This document shows positions 5,130 through 12,192 of a DNA stretch of 12,192 nt, piece by piece. Both the position numbers and the translations under genes were made by a program. This DNA is from OLB6 sp964493635 (GTDB lineage Bacteria; Bacteroidota; Ignavibacteria; Kapaibacteriales; Kapaibacteriaceae), in NCBI GenBank assembly GCA_964493635.1, contig CAZBOW010000041.1, positions 1 through 12,192 on the forward strand, given 5' to 3'. Numbering within the stretch: the stretch's first letter is position 1; each line of letters begins with the position of its first letter. The notes beneath the pieces are model-generated. The model ran no database searches. It saw nothing but the letters and a program-made list of their open reading frames with translations, and was not told the DNA's origin.

Positions 5130-6712
5130 TTGTTCTGTTGTTCCTTTGGATGGTTGTGACGTTGGCCGTGCATCCGGTGCATGCACAGCCTCGGACACTG
5201 GTGCTGGGCTGCCGTGATGCGGTGACCGTAACCTCGGTGGTCGCCACGCGTGATGGTATGCTGGTAGGGGGCTCCTACACTGGTACGCTCACAATCGGTG
5301 CTGACGCACTACAGAGCCGTGGCGGTACGGATGCGTTTCTGGCCTCGTTCGATCATCAGCTTCGGCTGCGCTGGATACGCTCGTATGGTGGAGTGGGCAA
5401 CGACCGCGTAGAGGTTCTCGGTGTGATCGATCGCGATGTGATCAACAGCGATGTGATCGTTGCAATGACCATGGCTGCCAATACCTCCTCGATCACATCC
5501 TACACGATTGGTGATGTTACGCTTGGTGGCCGCGGAAACACCGATGCTGTGATTGCACGTGTGTCTGCCGCTGGTAGCGTTGTGTGGGTCCGTAACGATG
5601 GTGGCCCATCGTACGAGATCCCATCAGGAATGGTTGTGCTTCCGAATGGATCAATTGGCATTACTGGCGTCTTCGGAACAGCATCGCGCTTTGGTTCGAC
5701 CGAGGTTGAATCGCCAAGCAGCAACTGTGCCTATCTCCAGACTCTTGACGGTACAGGCAATCACCAGGGCGTTGTCATTAGCGATGTGTCCAATCCCCGC
5801 GACCACGTTTCGTGGATACCCGTCGTCGATCCCGATGGCCAGCTGTTTCTGGTGTCAAATGCTACGGCGGACTACAGCATTGTGTCAACACCGATTCCTT
5901 TGCCACCGTCAACTGGGACGCGCGTGATCGCCATTGGCAGCGAACTCGCTGTTGGGTTGCTTCCTGGCTGTGGGCAATGGGCATGGTCGCACGATGGCAG
6001 CTTTGCCGGCATTGGCATACCGGATGTCTGCGAGCCTGTGTTGGTAAACACGATCATGATGGGATCGGTCACGCAGCCGCAGCTACGGCACGTAGGAACG
6101 GTTGAGGCGGAGTCGCACGTGACTCATGTGGCCACGTATCAACGCCGCATCATCATGGCGGGGACAGCATCTGCATCCGTAGCGTTCCGCGATGCCAACC
6201 AAACGGTTCGATTTGAAGCCGATGCCTTCGTTGTCCATCTTGACGATGACGGGTGGTATCAGCATGGCCTCCAGCTGCAGGGGGCCGGCGTTTCGTGGAT
6301 GGCGCTGGACGGTTCAGCAAGTGGCACAGCCGGCGCAGTCGCGATTGACGACGAGCTGATGATTTCCGGAAATGGCGGAGAGCCCCTTTCCACCATTCGC
6401 AGCGACTGTCCAGCCACTGTCCTGATTTCGTGGCAGGACGGGGCGACCTCGGTCTCCGGGGTCTCCGGGGTCCCAGGGGTCTCAGGGGGCGCCAGCTCGA
6501 GCACCGTCTCGGGAGAACCGTGGCTGGCACACCTTCCCATTGACGTCTACACGCTAGAGGGTAGGGCGGTTGGCCAGGTAACCACGGCATCGCTCAATCT
6601 CCTTCCAGTGGGTATGGTCCTCGTTCTGCGCCAAGGTCACCGCGTATCTTTGTGTTATGCAACCAGTTCTGAGCACATCTCTTTCTCAGTACCCTCTGCT
6701 GCGTCGCGGTAA
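5126..6712 (+). CDS. Secreted beta-propeller-like repeat protein with T9SS-like C-terminal domain
   Basis: This 528-aa protein has a signal peptide (residues 1-20, cut likely after VHA). Repeats like SBBP/beta-propeller blades follow at about 48-90, 126-160, 180-218 and 345-388. Two blades keep a TIG...GGTDAF/GNTDAV core, then F or V, and a W-I/V-R-S/N-x-GG end. A linker of VSG/VPG triplets covers 443-454. Residues 470-513 (IDVYTLEGRAVGQV, then LPVGMVLV) resemble the C-terminal sorting domain of type IX secretion cargo, which often has V-x-Y-x-x-x-G-R and L-P-x-G-x-Y-x-V. The last 16 or so residues go beyond where such a domain normally ends and are read from DNA shared with purC (56 bases, different frame). 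The start overlaps the upstream stop as ATGA. Function unknown; likely surface or secreted. Confidence 0.82.
   Translation: MIVLLFLWMVVTLAVHPVHAQPRTLVLGCRDAVTVTSVVATRDGMLVGGSYTGTLTIGADALQSRGGTDAFLASFDHQLRLRWIRSYGGVGNDRVEVLGVIDRDVINSDVIVAMTMAANTSSITSYTIGDVTLGGRGNTDAVIARVSAAGSVVWVRNDGGPSYEIPSGMVVLPNGSIGITGVFGTASRFGSTEVESPSSNCAYLQTLDGTGNHQGVVISDVSNPRDHVSWIPVVDPDGQLFLVSNATADYSIVSTPIPLPPSTGTRVIAIGSELAVGLLPGCGQWAWSHDGSFAGIGIPDVCEPVLVNTIMMGSVTQPQLRHVGTVEAESHVTHVATYQRRIIMAGTASASVAFRDANQTVRFEADAFVVHLDDDGWYQHGLQLQGAGVSWMALDGSASGTAGAVAIDDELMISGNGGEPLSTIRSDCPATVLISWQDGATSVSGVSGVPGVSGGASSSTVSGEPWLAHLPIDVYTLEGRAVGQVTTASLNLLPVGMVLVLRQGHRVSLCYATSSEHISFSVPSAASR
6452..6487 (+). repeat. Four in-frame 9-base tandem repeats coding VSG/VPG
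   Basis: The units GTCTCCGGG, GTCTCCGGG, GTCCCAGGG and GTCTCAGGG encode VSG-VSG-VPG-VSG, residues 443-454 of the secreted repeat protein. The stretch sits between the propeller part and the C-terminal domain as a flexible linker. Nine-base units would change length by whole triplets without breaking the frame. Confidence 0.85.
6645..6652 (+). promoter_or_regulatory. Possible -7 promoter box of purC (TAnnTTTG)
   Basis: TATCTTTG matches TAnnTTTG exactly and ends 4 bases before the purC ATG at 6657. It lies inside the 3' end of the preceding gene. There is no SD before purC. As with miaB, initiation from this box would give a leaderless or nearly leaderless transcript. A -33 TTG at the expected place is not clear. 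Confidence 0.4.
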
Positions 6713-7541
6713 GGTTCGCGATCTCTTCGACGTGGGCAACTACCTTCTCATGGTAGCCTCCGATCGCATCAGTGCCTTCGATGTGATTATGGGTGAGCCC
6801 ATTCCGGATAAGGGCAGGATCCTGACGCAGATCAGTCTGTATTGGTTCGACCGCCTTCGGGACATCATTCCGCATCACGTTGTTTCAACGAACGTCGCAA
6901 GCATTCCTGGTTTGACGGACGAAGAGCAGTCGATGCTCGAGGGTCGGTCCATGATCGTACGAAAAACAACGCCACTTACCGTTGAGTGCGTCGTGCGCGG
7001 CTATCTGGCCGGCTCTGGCTGGAAGGAGTACCAGGCCTCTGGCACCGTATGCGGTATTCCGCTCCCCGACGGCTTAGTCGTTAGTTCCCAATTGCCGGAA
7101 CCGCTGTTTACGCCATCGACGAAGGCGGATGAAGGGCACGACGAAAACATTACGTTTGCGCAGTGTGAGGAGATCCTCGGTACCGATCTCGCCGCCCGTG
7201 TACGTACCATTTCGTTGGCGCTCTACACTCGGGCTCGTGAGATTGCTGCTGGTAAGGGGCTGATCCTTGCCGATACCAAGTTTGAGTTCGGCATCGATGC
7301 CGAAGGTAATCTGATTCTGATTGACGAAGCGCTTACACCAGACTCTTCTCGCTACTGGCTGGCTGAATCGTATCAGCCGGGGATTGCTCAGGAAAACTTC
7401 GATAAGCAGGTGCTTCGCGACTGGCTGGAAACCACGTCCTGGGATAAACAGCCACCGCCGCCCACGTTGCCGATCGACGTCATCTATGCCACGCAGCAAA
7501 AGTATACCGAAGCTCTCCATCGAATTGTTGGGACGCCGTAA
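6657..7541 (+). CDS. purC: Phosphoribosylaminoimidazole-succinocarboxamide synthase (SAICAR synthase)
   Basis: PurC joins CAIR and aspartate with ATP to make SAICAR in purine synthesis. The 294-aa protein has the N-terminus RRGKVRDLFDVG (16-27), VASDRISAFDV (33-43) and DKGRILTQIS (51-60). It also has signature 1 around VECVVRGYLAGSGW (109-122) and signature 2 LADTKFEFG (204-212), followed by the LIDEALTPDSSRYW segment (221-234). It is the roughly 290-300-aa form found in Bacteroidota, yeast and others, longer than the 237-aa E. coli type. The ATG at 6657 gives the expected N-terminus and overlaps the upstream gene by 56 bases in another frame. No SD is visible; a TAnnTTTG box lies just before the start. 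rodA follows after 3 bases, so purC, rodA and pdxA probably share a transcript. Confidence 0.96.
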   Translation: MQPVLSTSLSQYPLLRRGKVRDLFDVGNYLLMVASDRISAFDVIMGEPIPDKGRILTQISLYWFDRLRDIIPHHVVSTNVASIPGLTDEEQSMLEGRSMIVRKTTPLTVECVVRGYLAGSGWKEYQASGTVCGIPLPDGLVVSSQLPEPLFTPSTKADEGHDENITFAQCEEILGTDLAARVRTISLALYTRAREIAAGKGLILADTKFEFGIDAEGNLILIDEALTPDSSRYWLAESYQPGIAQENFDKQVLRDWLETTSWDKQPPPPTLPIDVIYATQQKYTEALHRIVGTP

Positions 7542-7544
7542 ACC

Positions 7545-8837
7545 ATGCAACAGAATACCTACCGGTTTGAAACCGAGGATGTAACGCTTCAGCGTCAGGT
7601 GAACGACGTGGTCGACTGGGGTTTGCTACTGGCTGTTGTTGGGTTGCTGGGAGTAGGTCTGATTTCGATCTACAGCGCCACGTTCAAGACATCGGCCTCG
7701 GTGGTGTTTTCGAATCAGTTAGTGTACGCCATGCTGGGACTTGGAGCCGCCATTGGTGCTTACTTCATGCCACAGCGATGGTTGTCCGATACGGCCTACA
7801 TTGCCTACGGTGTGGGTGTCGTTGGTCTGATTGCCGTGCTCACACCGTTAGGACACGAGGTGAACGGACAGCAATGCTGGGTGCAGATCGGCGGGTTCTC
7901 CTTTCAACCATCCGAGCTGGCCAAGTACACCACACTGGTAGCGATGGCACGCTTTGCCAGCTCCAAAGGCTTCAACATCCGAGCTCTTCGCGACCTTGCC
8001 ACGCTCATGGGTATGCTTCTGCTCCCCGTGGGCCTTATCATGATGCAGCCGGATACGGGTTCGGCCACAGTGTTCTTGGCCATGAGCTTAGGGATCTTCT
8101 TGTGGGTAGGGGGCGACGTCTTCCTCCTGTATGTGCTCGCTACGCTGCCATTCATTGCTGCGTCGGCCCTGTATTACTCTCTGTTTGACGTGATCTGGTG
8201 GATGGTCGGTATTACGCTGGTGGTGGCGGCCGGGGCCTTTGCCTTTCGTCGAAGCCTGTTTGCTACCGTGGCGGCCGTGACCTTGATGATTGCGGTGGCT
8301 GTGGCCGTAGATCCAGCCTTCGACAGTCTTGAGGGGTATCAGCAGAAGCGTTTGATTACCCTCTTTGAGCCGGAGGCCAACCCACGCGGAAGCGGGTACC
8401 ACGTGATTCAGTCTATGCTGGCCGTAGGATCCGGTGGAATTACCGGCAAGGGCTTCCTCCAAGGGACGCAAACGCAGCTGCGCTACATCCCCGAGCAGTG
8501 GACGGACTTCATCTTCTGTGTGCCCACCGAGGAGTTCGGGTTTGTAGGCGGCGTGTTGGTGCTGGGTTTGCTCGCATCGATCATGTTGCGCACCATCAGC
8601 ATCGCCGGCCTTGTACGCACGCGCTTTGCCAGCGTAGTGGCCATTGGTTTCTCGGCCGTGTTGCTCTACCACACCATGGTAAACATCGGCATGGCCATCG
8701 GACTCTTTCCGGTCATGGGGATTCCGTTACCCTTTCTCAGTGCCGGTGGTACCGCTCTGATTATGAACCTTGCCGTTGTTGGGCTGATGATGAACTTCTA
8801 CAAAACACGGCGCCGTCGGTCGCAGCCTGCGGCATAA
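7545..8837 (+). CDS. rodA: Rod-shape peptidoglycan glycosyltransferase RodA (SEDS family)
   Basis: RodA polymerises lipid II into glycan strands for side-wall growth, together with a class B PBP, in the inner membrane. The 430-aa protein has many hydrophobic helices from residue 24 onward. SEDS motifs are GLISIYSAT (38-46), EVNG (105-108), FSFQPSELAK (118-127), PDTGSA (169-174), GYHVIQSMLAVGSGGITGKG (284-303), YIPEQWTDFIF (314-324) and GIPLPFLSAGG (392-402). Asp321 in TDFIF matches the Asp reported as essential in RodA. VGSGG-GKG and TDFIF favour RodA over FtsW. It is longer than the 370-aa E. coli protein because of an extra hydrophobic stretch at about 193-257, and NG is followed by QQCW rather than the common RRW. 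No PBP2 gene lies beside it. No SD precedes the ATG. Confidence 0.92.
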   Translation: MQQNTYRFETEDVTLQRQVNDVVDWGLLLAVVGLLGVGLISIYSATFKTSASVVFSNQLVYAMLGLGAAIGAYFMPQRWLSDTAYIAYGVGVVGLIAVLTPLGHEVNGQQCWVQIGGFSFQPSELAKYTTLVAMARFASSKGFNIRALRDLATLMGMLLLPVGLIMMQPDTGSATVFLAMSLGIFLWVGGDVFLLYVLATLPFIAASALYYSLFDVIWWMVGITLVVAAGAFAFRRSLFATVAAVTLMIAVAVAVDPAFDSLEGYQQKRLITLFEPEANPRGSGYHVIQSMLAVGSGGITGKGFLQGTQTQLRYIPEQWTDFIFCVPTEEFGFVGGVLVLGLLASIMLRTISIAGLVRTRFASVVAIGFSAVLLYHTMVNIGMAIGLFPVMGIPLPFLSAGGTALIMNLAVVGLMMNFYKTRRRRSQPAA

Positions 8838-8843
8838 TCCAGC

Positions 8844-9815
8844 ATGACCATCCCAACCATTGCCGTCAGCTGTGGGGATGTTAATGGCATCGGCCTTCGG
8901 TGCTTTGCCGAGACACTCGCCCACAGTACTGCGCCAGTGCAGTACCGGCTTGTCATCTCTCCTGCCATCCTGCAGGCCTGTATCGATGCCTACGGGCTAC
9001 CGGGTACTGCAGACGACACAACATGGATGATCGGTCAGCACCAGGTTACCCTTGAGACAGTTCCCGCAGAAGGTGCTATGCTGACACCTGGGCAGGCCAA
9101 CGACGGGATCTCGCGCCATGCCATTTCGTCGCTAGAGCGTGCCATCGGCATCGTCGTCGATGGTACTGCTGATGCAGTGGTCACGCTGCCGATCAATAAA
9201 CATGCACTGCAGCGAGTCGGTTGGGTGTTTCCTGGTCAAACAGAGATGGTAGCAGCTGCCTGCAGTGGCGATCCTCTGATGGTACTCTGTACACGTGATG
9301 TACGCGTTGCTCTGGTTACGGTACACGTTCCCCTGCGTAGCGTATCCGAGTTGATCACTGTGGATCTCATCGTGCGGAGGCTTCATCAGCTTCGGAGTCA
9401 TCTTCAAACAGATCTCGGGATTGCTCACCCTCGCCTTGCGGTGCTGGCACTGAATCCGCATGCCGGTGATCACGGTGCAATTGGCAACGAGGATGATACC
9501 GTTGTGCGTCCTGCTGTGCAGCAGGCGCAGCAACAGGGAATCCTTGCCACAGGCCCCCTACCAGCCGATGGCTTCTTTGCCTTTGGTGCCATTGCCGACT
9601 ACGACGGTATCCTTGCGATGTACCACGACCAGGGCTTGATTCCGCTGAAGCTTCTTGCGCAGGGGGCTGGTGTAAATGTGACGGCAGGTATCCCGATCGT
9701 ACGAACCTCGCCGGACCACGGCACCGCCTACGATCGGGTGTTCAGCACCGTGGATGCGCGCAGCACGGCAGTAGCCATTGATATGGCCGTGGAGATTGCA
9801 CAGCGTCGCCGTTGA
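8844..9815 (+). CDS. pdxA: 4-hydroxythreonine-4-phosphate dehydrogenase PdxA
   Basis: PdxA oxidises 4-phosphohydroxy-L-threonine with NAD+ in the DXP-dependent pyridoxal 5'-phosphate pathway. The 323-aa protein is of usual length. The three metal-binding histidines known from E. coli (166, 211, 266) match His161 in VHVPLR, His206 in LNPHAG and His261 in MYHDQG. INKHAL (117-122), GPLPAD (237-242) and RTSPDHGTAYD (287-297) are also typical. Two deviations occur. The usual GDPAGIGPE near the N-terminus reads GDVNGIGLR. The substrate-binding GHTE motif reads GQTE, so the position of E. coli His136 is Gln132. The ATG at 8844 follows rodA by 6 bases without an SD. It ends 1 base from the convergent ppsA. 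The fold is certain; the substrate is very likely but not proven given the Gln. Confidence 0.92.
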   Translation: MTIPTIAVSCGDVNGIGLRCFAETLAHSTAPVQYRLVISPAILQACIDAYGLPGTADDTTWMIGQHQVTLETVPAEGAMLTPGQANDGISRHAISSLERAIGIVVDGTADAVVTLPINKHALQRVGWVFPGQTEMVAAACSGDPLMVLCTRDVRVALVTVHVPLRSVSELITVDLIVRRLHQLRSHLQTDLGIAHPRLAVLALNPHAGDHGAIGNEDDTVVRPAVQQAQQQGILATGPLPADGFFAFGAIADYDGILAMYHDQGLIPLKLLAQGAGVNVTAGIPIVRTSPDHGTAYDRVFSTVDARSTAVAIDMAVEIAQRRR

Positions 9816-9816
9816 G

Positions 9817-12126
9817 CTACAACTGCTCAGCAGCTCTGATGTTGCGAATGCCCTGAATCATCGCATCAGGGGTAAACGAGATGCTATTGATTCCCTGCTG
9901 AACCAGAAACTGCGCAAACTCCGGATGGTCGCTCGGTGCCTGACCACAAAGACCGATTTTCCGCTTCGCTGCTTTTGCCTTGCTGATCACGGTACTGAGC
10001 ATGGTGGTAACCGCCTCGTTGCGCTCGTCGAAGAGCGCGTGAATGATCGATGAGTCGCGATCGATGCCAAGTGTGAGCTGGGTTAGGTCGTTCGAACCAA
10101 TGGAAAATCCGTCGAAGATCTCGGCGAACTGTTCAGCAAGGATCACATTACTCGGAATCTCGGCCATCACGTAAACCTCCAGGCCATTTACACCTCGCTC
10201 CAGTCCAAAGGAGGTCATCACATCCAGCACGCGCCGACCTTCTTCGACGGTACGACAGAACGGTATCATCACCTTTACGTTGGTGAGCCCCATCACATCC
10301 CGTACACGACGAATGGCTTCGCACTCCAGCCCGAAGCCCTCACGATAGCTTGGATGGTAGTACCGCGACGCTCCTCGGAATCCCAGCATGGGATTTTCCT
10401 CGTGCGGCTCGAACATCGAACCACCAATGAGCGATGCATATTCATTTGTTTTGAAGTCGCTCATCCGGACGATCACGTCCTTCGGGTGAAAGGCCGCGGC
10501 AACCATGGCAATGGCTTCCGAGAGCATGTCCACAAAGTACTGCGTCTTGTTGGCGTAGCCCCGCGTAAGGGCTGCAATAGCTTGCTTGTCGTTCGACTCC
10601 GGAAGTGAAGCGTACTGTACCAATGCCATCGGATGAATCCGAATGGTGTTGGTAATCACAAACTCCATCCGCATCAATCCTACACCGGCATTGGGGTAGG
10701 CCGCCAACTGCATGGCTTTGTCGGGGTCGGCGAGGATAAACATCGGCTGGACGATAGTATCGGCTCCTTGTTCAAGGGAGACCTCTGTCACATCCCACTC
10801 CAGTGCACCATCGAACACGTTGCCTGTATCTCCGCCGGCACAGGAGACCGTTACCAGCTGGTCGTCTTGAAGGACCGCGGTAGCCGTGCCCGTGCCAACA
10901 ACGGCATGAATGCCAAGTTCGCGCGCAACGATGGAGGCATGACTTGTGCGACCGCCTTTGTTGGTTACGATGCACGAGGCCTTGCGTAGCAAGGCATTCC
11001 AATCCGGATTCGTGGTATCGGCCACGATCACGTCGCCCTGTTGCACGCGGGGTGCATCTGCAAGCGAGGTGATGATCCGCACTCTGCCGGAAGCAACAGC
11101 ACGTCCAACAGCCGTTCCGGTACAGAGTGGTGCAGCCGTCGTGCGTAGTGAATACTGCCGATCGACGACTTCGGTGCGGGAGGCGTGAACGGTTTCGGGT
11201 CGGGCTTGTACCACAAACAGCTCTCCCGTGATGCCGTCCTTGGCGAACTCCACATCCATCGGACAACCATAGTGGCGCTCGATGGCCATGCACCATACGC
11301 CGAGGGTTTCCGCATCCTGTTCCGTGATAGAATGCTCGTGTTGTTGGGAGGGGGCTGAGGTTTCCTTGGCCCCGATACGACGGCGAATCACGCTACGATG
11401 GGAGGTTCCAATCGAGGGTTTGAAGAGGTACCACTCATCCGGTGTGACAGCCCCTTGCACAATTGATTCACCTTGACCCCATGTAGACGTGATGTACACA
11501 ACGTTGCGAAATCCAGTTTCGGGATCGAGCGTAAAGGCTACACCTGCGCTACCAACATCCGACCGTACCATGTGCTGAATGCCTACGGACAGCGCGACGT
11601 CCAAGTGATTGAAGTGGTTGTCGATGCGGTATTTGATGGCGCGGTCGTTATAGAGCGACACATAGCAGCGGTGCACGGCAAGGAGAACATCGTCCACACC
11701 TTGCACGTCGAGGAACGATTCGTGCTGTCCGGCAAAGCTGGCTGTCGGCAGATCTTCGGCCGTCGCGCTGCTACGCACGGCCACCATCGCATCGGCCCCC
11801 ATCCCGCGATAGGCGGAACGCACTTCATCAATGACCACTTGCGGCAGGGATGCATTTCGGATGAGCTGACGGCAGCGTTCACCAACATCCGCGAGGTTAT
11901 CAAGCGACGTTGTTTGTAGCGTGGCAAGGATGTCCGACAGCTGCTGTTCTAGCGTGTTTGCCGAGAGGAATAGCCGAAAGGCGTCGGCTGTCACGGCAAA
12001 ACCATCGGGGATCCGTATGCCTAGTGGGGTCAGTTCGCGAACCATCTCGCCAAGCGAGGCATTCTTGCCACCCACCCGTGGGACGTCGTTGATGGAAATC
12101 TGCGAGAATGGGATGCAGTACAACAT
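9817..12126 (-). CDS. ppsA: Phosphoenolpyruvate synthase (pyruvate, water dikinase)
   Basis: This enzyme converts pyruvate and ATP to PEP, AMP and phosphate for gluconeogenesis. The 769-aa protein has the usual three-part order and is close to the 792-aa E. coli protein. The ATP-grasp part (about 1-315) has GGKNASLGEM (19-28), VRSSATAEDLPTASFAGQ (117-134), DPETGF (201-206) and the closing VVQARPETV (305-313). The central swivelling domain has TNKGGRTSHASIVARELG (388-405) with catalytic His396. Thr394 matches the regulatory threonine phosphorylated by PpsR-type kinases in E. coli. The C-terminal PEP/pyruvate-binding barrel has RMSDFKTNEY (554-563), GFRG (582-585), SNDLTQLTLG (678-687) and GLCGQAPSDHP (725-735) with Cys727. 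A GGAGG SD lies 7 bases before the ATG. The gene is separated from pdxA by 1 base with no terminator seen. Confidence 0.96.
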   Translation of the reverse strand: MLYCIPFSQISINDVPRVGGKNASLGEMVRELTPLGIRIPDGFAVTADAFRLFLSANTLEQQLSDILATLQTTSLDNLADVGERCRQLIRNASLPQVVIDEVRSAYRGMGADAMVAVRSSATAEDLPTASFAGQHESFLDVQGVDDVLLAVHRCYVSLYNDRAIKYRIDNHFNHLDVALSVGIQHMVRSDVGSAGVAFTLDPETGFRNVVYITSTWGQGESIVQGAVTPDEWYLFKPSIGTSHRSVIRRRIGAKETSAPSQQHEHSITEQDAETLGVWCMAIERHYGCPMDVEFAKDGITGELFVVQARPETVHASRTEVVDRQYSLRTTAAPLCTGTAVGRAVASGRVRIITSLADAPRVQQGDVIVADTTNPDWNALLRKASCIVTNKGGRTSHASIVARELGIHAVVGTGTATAVLQDDQLVTVSCAGGDTGNVFDGALEWDVTEVSLEQGADTIVQPMFILADPDKAMQLAAYPNAGVGLMRMEFVITNTIRIHPMALVQYASLPESNDKQAIAALTRGYANKTQYFVDMLSEAIAMVAAAFHPKDVIVRMSDFKTNEYASLIGGSMFEPHEENPMLGFRGASRYYHPSYREGFGLECEAIRRVRDVMGLTNVKVMIPFCRTVEEGRRVLDVMTSFGLERGVNGLEVYVMAEIPSNVILAEQFAEIFDGFSIGSNDLTQLTLGIDRDSSIIHALFDERNEAVTTMLSTVISKAKAAKRKIGLCGQAPSDHPEFAQFLVQQGINSISFTPDAMIQGIRNIRAAEQL

Positions 12127-12133
12127 GGCTGGT

Positions 12134-12138
12134 CCTCC
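12134..12138 (-). promoter_or_regulatory. Shine-Dalgarno site of ppsA
   Basis: On the minus strand GGAGG lies 7 bases before the ppsA ATG, a strong site with good spacing. Confidence 0.8.
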
Positions 12139-12154
12139 GTAGGGATATAAAACG

Positions 12155-12190
12155 CCAAAGCCCCGAGTACAAAGGTACAGGGGGCTTTGG
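12155..12190 (-). terminator. Long inverted repeat upstream of ppsA, terminator-like
   Basis: CCAAAGCCCC (12155-12164) pairs perfectly with GGGGCTTTGG (12181-12190). Inside, GTAC (12167-12170) pairs with GTAC (12175-12178) around an AAAG loop, separated from the outer stem by a symmetric GA/AG mismatch. On the minus strand the stem is followed by CG and then TTTTATAT. That fits an intrinsic terminator of a minus-strand gene to the right of the window. It could instead be an operator, because it encloses the ppsA -7-like box. Confidence 0.5.
12170..12177 (-). promoter_or_regulatory. Possible -7 promoter box of ppsA (TAnnTTTG)
   Basis: On the minus strand TACCTTTG matches TAnnTTTG exactly. A start about 7 bases downstream would give a 5' leader of about 35 bases containing the SD. 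The -33 region would lie at or beyond the window edge. The box sits in the inner part of the inverted repeat 12155-12190. Confidence 0.45.
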
Positions 12191-12192
12191 AA

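Noticed and set aside
6153..6590. Minus-strand open frame of 145 codons rich in Arg and Pro inside the secreted repeat protein gene.
   Set aside because: It is a shadow frame: the plus strand encodes a signal peptide, repeats and a sorting-like domain, and the minus frame has no start context or family features.
7545..8837. FtsW as an alternative to RodA.
   Set aside because: The VGSGG-GKG and TDFIF motifs fit RodA better, and no division-cluster genes are adjacent.

Overview
The window looks like ordinary chromosomal DNA of a compact, moderately GC-rich bacterium. I infer a member of the Bacteroidota/Chlorobiota group, possibly Ignavibacteria- or Kapabacteria-like. Three things point there. 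Boxes matching the Bacteroidota -7 element TAnnTTTG lie just upstream of miaB, purC and ppsA. A secreted repeat protein ends in a domain that resembles a type IX secretion sorting domain. PurC has the N-terminal layout common in that group. Purine-rich Shine-Dalgarno sites are present at several other genes, so this is not the SD-poor usage typical of core Bacteroidia. No phage, transposon, CRISPR or RNA gene is visible. The lineage call rests on motifs read by eye, not on a database search.

Layout, left to right. (1) 38-790 (+) is an alpha/beta-hydrolase esterase. It converges on and overlaps a small four-helix-bundle protein, 773-1135 (-). (2) miaB, 1227-2609 (+), diverges from the four-helix gene and runs tail to tail into a HAD phosphatase, 2613-3293 (-). 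The HAD gene is preceded on the same strand by a secreted protein of unknown function, 3341-4417 (-). (3) 4418-4718 is the only long gene-free stretch. It contains a scaffold gap of 100 N flanked by two identical 55-base sequences, a hairpin, a 10-base palindrome and a 14-base tandem repeat. (4) A rightward block follows: a four-helix membrane protein (4719-5129), a secreted repeat protein (5126-6712, 4-base ATGA overlap), purC (6657-7541, 56-base overlap), rodA (7545-8837, 3-base gap) and pdxA (8844-9815, 6-base gap). (5) ppsA, 9817-12126 (-), ends 1 base from pdxA. It starts near the right edge behind a clear SD, a -7-like box and a strong inverted repeat.

Functionally most genes are housekeeping: tRNA thiomethylation (MiaB), purine synthesis (PurC), rod-shape peptidoglycan polymerisation (RodA), pyridoxal phosphate synthesis (PdxA) and pyruvate-to-PEP conversion for gluconeogenesis (PpsA). 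The less understood part is the envelope set around the gap: the 358-aa secreted protein, the 136-aa histidine-containing membrane protein and the 528-aa repeat protein coupled to it. I found no convincing new multi-gene system. The points most worth checking are the likely artificial gap, the probably leaderless starts of miaB and purC, the 56-base overlap of a secretion-type C-terminus with purC, and a His-to-Gln change in the substrate-binding motif of PdxA.
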